From contig NZ_CP027846.1 in NCBI RefSeq assembly GCF_003019255.1, forward strand, positions 2,294,001 to 2,358,000: a DNA stretch of 64,000 nt. The letters are read 5' to 3'. The notes beneath the pieces are model-generated. The model was given only the letters and a program-made list of their open reading frames with translations, was not told the origin of the DNA and made no database searches. Of this stretch, positions 61,235-64,000 are shown in pieces. The stretch is from Staphylococcus kloosii (GTDB taxonomy: Bacteria > Bacillota > Bacilli > Staphylococcales > Staphylococcaceae). Every line of letters starts with the position of its first letter. Position 1 is the stretch's first letter. Made by a program: the position numbers and the translations under genes.

Positions 61235-61313
61235 ATAAAAAAGTCGCACCTCAATTAATTATCATCTTAGCGCCATATTTAATAGCTTAGTGATAGTAAT
61301 GAGATTGCGACTT
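61235..61313 (-). terminator. Terminator of prfB
   Basis: On minus, AAGTCGCA and TGCGACTT pair at the base of a long stem-loop, followed by TTTTATT. Confidence 0.75.
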
Positions 61314-61336
61314 AATATTTTGTAGTAATTTATTTA

Positions 61337-62453
61337 TTATTTTTCTGCATTCGCCATTTGATTACGTAAATATGCTTCCATGAATGGACCAATATCCCCG
61401 TCCATTACTGCATCAACTTTACCAGTTTCTTCATTTGTTCGATGGTCTTTTACCATTGAATATGGATGGAATACATAAGATCTAATTTGGCTGCCCCAAC
61501 CAATTTCTTTTTGTTCACCACGAATTTCAGCCATTTGTTTTTCTTGTTCTTCTAATTCTAATTGATACAATTTGGCTTTTAACATTTTTAACGCCGCTTC
61601 ACGGTTTTTAATTTGTGAACGTTCGTTTTGGTTATTAACGACAATGCCAGTTGGATGGTGCGTAATACGGATTGCTGATTCTGTTTTGTTTATGTGCTGA
61701 CCACCTGCACCAGACGCTCTGAACGTATCAATTGTAATATCGTCTGGATTGATTTCAATTTCTATCTCGTTGTTGTTAAATTCAGGAATTACGTCACAAG
61801 AAGCAAATGAAGTATGACGTCTACCTGAAGAATCAAATGGTGAGATACGTACTAATCTATGCACACCTTTTTCAGCTTTTAAATAGCCATAAGCATTGTG
61901 ACCTTTAACGATAATTGTCACACTCTTCACGCCTGCTTCATCACCCGGTTGATAATCAGCTGTTTCTACTTTATAACCTTGTTGTTCACAATAACGTTGA
62001 TACATTCTTAAAAGCATGCTCGTCCAATCTTGAGACTCTGTACCGCCTGCACCTGGATGTAATTCTAAGATTGCGTTATTTGCATCATAAGGTCCATCTA
62101 GTAATAATTGTAATTCAAAGCGTTCGATTTTATCATTAAATTCCGTGATTTGGCTTTCTAACGCTTCTTTCATATCGTCATCATTTTCTTCTACTAATAA
62201 CTCGTGCGTAGCTGACATATCATCTAATTCATCAGTCAAACTAGTAAAATCATTAACCACAGACTTTAACGCATTATTTTTATCGATAATGTCTTGTGCT
62301 TTATTTTGATCATCCCAAAATGTTGGGTCCGCCATCATTTCTTCGTATTCTTGAATATTTGTCTCTTTTTCCTCTAAGTCAAAGAGACCCCCTAAGTTGG
62401 TCTAATTTAGCTTCATAACTATCTAAGTTTCTTTTCATTTCTGATAATTCCAT
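61337..62453 (-). CDS. prfB: Peptide chain release factor 2 (programmed frameshift)
   Basis: RF2 ends translation at UGA and UAA. The reading starts at ATG 62453 (MELSEMKRNLDSYEAKLDQL), runs 24 codons to an in-frame TGA at 62379-62381, then shifts +1 at CTT-TGA-C and continues to 61337, giving 371 residues in all. GAGGQHINKT has the GGQ catalytic motif, and SPFDSSGRRHTSF has the SPF stop-codon reader. The shift lets RF2 control its own amount. It is followed by its own terminator and lies beside secA, as usual. Confidence 0.97.
62378..62393 (-). other. Programmed +1 frameshift site of prfB
   Basis: On minus the site reads AGGGGG-TCT-CTT-TGA-C: an internal Shine-Dalgarno-like AGGGGG (plus 62388-62393) three bases before the slippery CTT, then the UGA stop codon followed by C, as in other prfB genes. 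Confidence 0.95.
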
Positions 62454-62560
62454 TGTACATCGCTCCTATTAGCGTTTAATTAACATTCTCTTTTTAATAA
62501 ACTGTTCACTTTAAAAGTATATCATTATATACAAGATTTCAAAACGTTGTCTGTGCTTGA

Positions 62561-62602
62561 TAAAAAACTGGAGTATGTCAACAATATTAACATACTCCAG
62601 TT
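62561..62602 (-). terminator. Terminator of secA
   Basis: AACTGGAGTATGT and ACATACTCCAGTT form a 13-bp stem, followed on minus by TTTTTATC. Confidence 0.85.
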
Positions 62603-62609
62603 GCGTATT

Positions 62610-64000
62610 TTATGCGCCGTGACAGTTTTTGTATTTTTTACCACTACCGCATGGGCATGGGTCATTTCGGCCAATATGTTCATCTTTAACATAAGGTTGC
62701 GCTTTAGCTTTTTCTTTGCCATCTTCTGCTGAAACATGTTCGGCCTTACCAAAGTCAGTAGATTTATCTCTTTCTACATCATCTTCTACCGTAACGACAG
62801 ATTTTAAGATATATTTACTAACATCTTCTTCGATTTGTTGCATCATTGAGTCGAATAGCTGATGACCTTCATTTTGATAGTCACGTAATGGGTTTTGTTG
62901 ACCATAAGAACGTAAATGAATACCTTCTCTAAGTTGATCCATTGTATCAATATGATCAGTCCAGTGTGTATCGATAGAACGTAATAATATCATACGTTCA
63001 AATTCGTCGAATTGCTCACCAATTGCTTCTTTTTGTTCAGCTAATGCTTTTTCTACTTTTTCCCATACTAGTTGATAGATGTCTTCGCTATCTTTACCTT
63101 TTATTTCAGATACGTTTAATTCATTTTCATTTAAAAATACATCATCGACGTAATTTACGAATGGTTCGTAGTCTGGGTCTTCTTCGTCATCATTAATATA
63201 ATGTGCAACACTGCGTTCTAGTGTTGATTGCAACATAGAATTTACAAGTTCACTACTATTTTCACTATCGATAATGCTATTACGTTCACTATATATGATT
63301 TCACGTTGTTTACGTAATACATCATCATATTCAAGGATACGTTTACGTGCATCAAAGTTATTACCTTCAACACGTTTTTGTGCAGATTCAACAGCACGAG
63401 ATACCATTTTAGATTCTATCGGCGTTGAATCGTCCATGCCTAAACGGTCCATCATTTTTTGTAATCTTTCAGAACCAAAACGAACCATTAATTCGTCTTG
63501 TAATGATAAATAAAAACGACTATCCCCACGGTCACCTTGACGACCAGAACGACCTCTTAATTGGTCATCAATACGTCTAGATTCGTGACGTTCAGTACCA
63601 ATAACCGCTAAACCACCTAATTCTTCGACGCCATCGCCAAGTTTGATGTCTGTACCACGACCGGCCATGTTTGTAGCGATTGTAACAGCGCCACGTTGAC
63701 CAGCGTTTGCAACAATTTCTGCTTCGCGTTCGTGGTTTTTAGCATTCAATACATCGTGTCGGATACCACGTTTTTTAAGTAAATTAGAAATATATTCACT
63801 TGTTTCAACTGCTACCGTACCTAAAAGAACAGGTTGTCCTTCTTTATGTTTTTCAATAACATCTTCAACAACTGCATCAAATTTACCTTTTTGACTAATA
63901 TAGATTAAATCTGGCTTATCAATACGTTGTACCGGTTTATTCGTTGGTATTTGTGTAACGGTCATATTATAAATATTTCTAAATTCTTCTTCTTCAGTTT
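62610..64000 (-). CDS. secA: Preprotein translocase ATPase SecA, C-terminal part
   Basis: The C-terminal 463 residues of SecA, the motor that drives proteins through SecYEG. NBD2 motifs (TIATNMAGRGTDIKLG, IGTERHESRRIDDQLRGRSGRQGD) are followed by the helical scaffold and wing (RSIDTHWTDHIDTMDQLREGIHLRSYGQQNPL). The zinc-binding tail CPCGSGKKYKNCH that contacts SecB or lipid is intact. The gene continues beyond the window edge; the codons before the internal ATG at 63965 stay in frame (EEEFRNIYN), so that ATG is not the start. Confidence 0.97.
   Translation of the reverse strand, partial: TEEEEFRNIYNMTVTQIPTNKPVQRIDKPDLIYISQKGKFDAVVEDVIEKHKEGQPVLLGTVAVETSEYISNLLKKRGIRHDVLNAKNHEREAEIVANAGQRGAVTIATNMAGRGTDIKLGDGVEELGGLAVIGTERHESRRIDDQLRGRSGRQGDRGDSRFYLSLQDELMVRFGSERLQKMMDRLGMDDSTPIESKMVSRAVESAQKRVEGNNFDARKRILEYDDVLRKQREIIYSERNSIIDSENSSELVNSMLQSTLERSVAHYINDDEEDPDYEPFVNYVDDVFLNENELNVSEIKGKDSEDIYQLVWEKVEKALAEQKEAIGEQFDEFERMILLRSIDTHWTDHIDTMDQLREGIHLRSYGQQNPLRDYQNEGHQLFDSMMQQIEEDVSKYILKSVVTVEDDVERDKSTDFGKAEHVSAEDGKEKAKAQPYVKDEHIGRNDPCPCGSGKKYKNCHGA

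Noticed and set aside
1..64000. CRISPR arrays, rRNA operons and intact prophages
   Set aside because: No regularly spaced direct repeats, rRNA sequence or phage structural genes were seen in the window.

Overview
The window is chromosomal DNA of a Staphylococcus, most likely a coagulase-negative species. It is AT-rich, ribosome binding sites are strong, and long gene blocks follow the staphylococcal/Bacillus order: gapR-gapA-pgk-tpiA-gpmI-eno, secG-est-rnr-smpB-ssrA, clpP next to tRNA-Arg, whiA-yvcK-rapZ-trxB, lgt-hprK-uvrA-uvrB-csbA, and prfB-secA. The species cannot be named from the sequence alone.

Layout. (1) 1-3340: gcvH (cut by the window edge), a YusI-like thioredoxin-fold protein, a thioredoxin-like protein, a nitroreductase, aroD and ohr. 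(2) 3340-25700: an accessory interval. In S. aureus the matching ohr-to-ssrA interval carries variable genes and islands. Here it holds transporters (CitMHS, ACR3/BASS, TauE, KtrB-type), a Fur-box siderophore lipoprotein, two paralogous ElaA-like acetyltransferases, a MarR/threonine-aldolase pair, an S66 peptidase, a teichoic-acid-type glycerophosphotransferase, an HEIGH metalloprotease-like protein, an IS1182-family relic, a tyrosine-integrase relic beside ssrA, and many small membrane proteins. (3) 25700-41730: tmRNA and its partners SmpB and RNase R, esterase, SecG, the glycolytic operon under GapR, then clpP with a CtsR operator and tRNA-Arg(CCG). (4) 41850-45100: a very AT-rich insert with a DUF1430 membrane protein and its ABC ATPase. 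(5) 45300-64000: housekeeping core to secA, including UvrAB under a LexA box, a LysM-CHAP cell-wall hydrolase with a WalR site, and prfB with its programmed +1 frameshift.

The most interesting material is small. There are two separate two-gene units of very short amphipathic peptides that resemble phenol-soluble modulins: 8874-9038 on plus, with a 21-bp-spaced tandem repeat before the promoter, and 19179-19315 on minus. Three promoter-plus-terminator units look like unannotated small RNAs on the minus strand (15524-15633, 19497-19580, 19661-19829). A terminator-type leader sits directly in front of an acetyltransferase gene (25233-25356). A 63-residue orphan gene has a LexA box inside its promoter spacer (14341-14369).

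Regulatory sites readable by eye tie genes to known circuits: CcpA (4626), sigma-B (11899), MarR (13517), LexA (14347, 58769), Fur (17536), GapR (38215), CtsR (41557) and WalR (61036). All functional calls rest on motif and family recognition; no alignments or folding programs were run.
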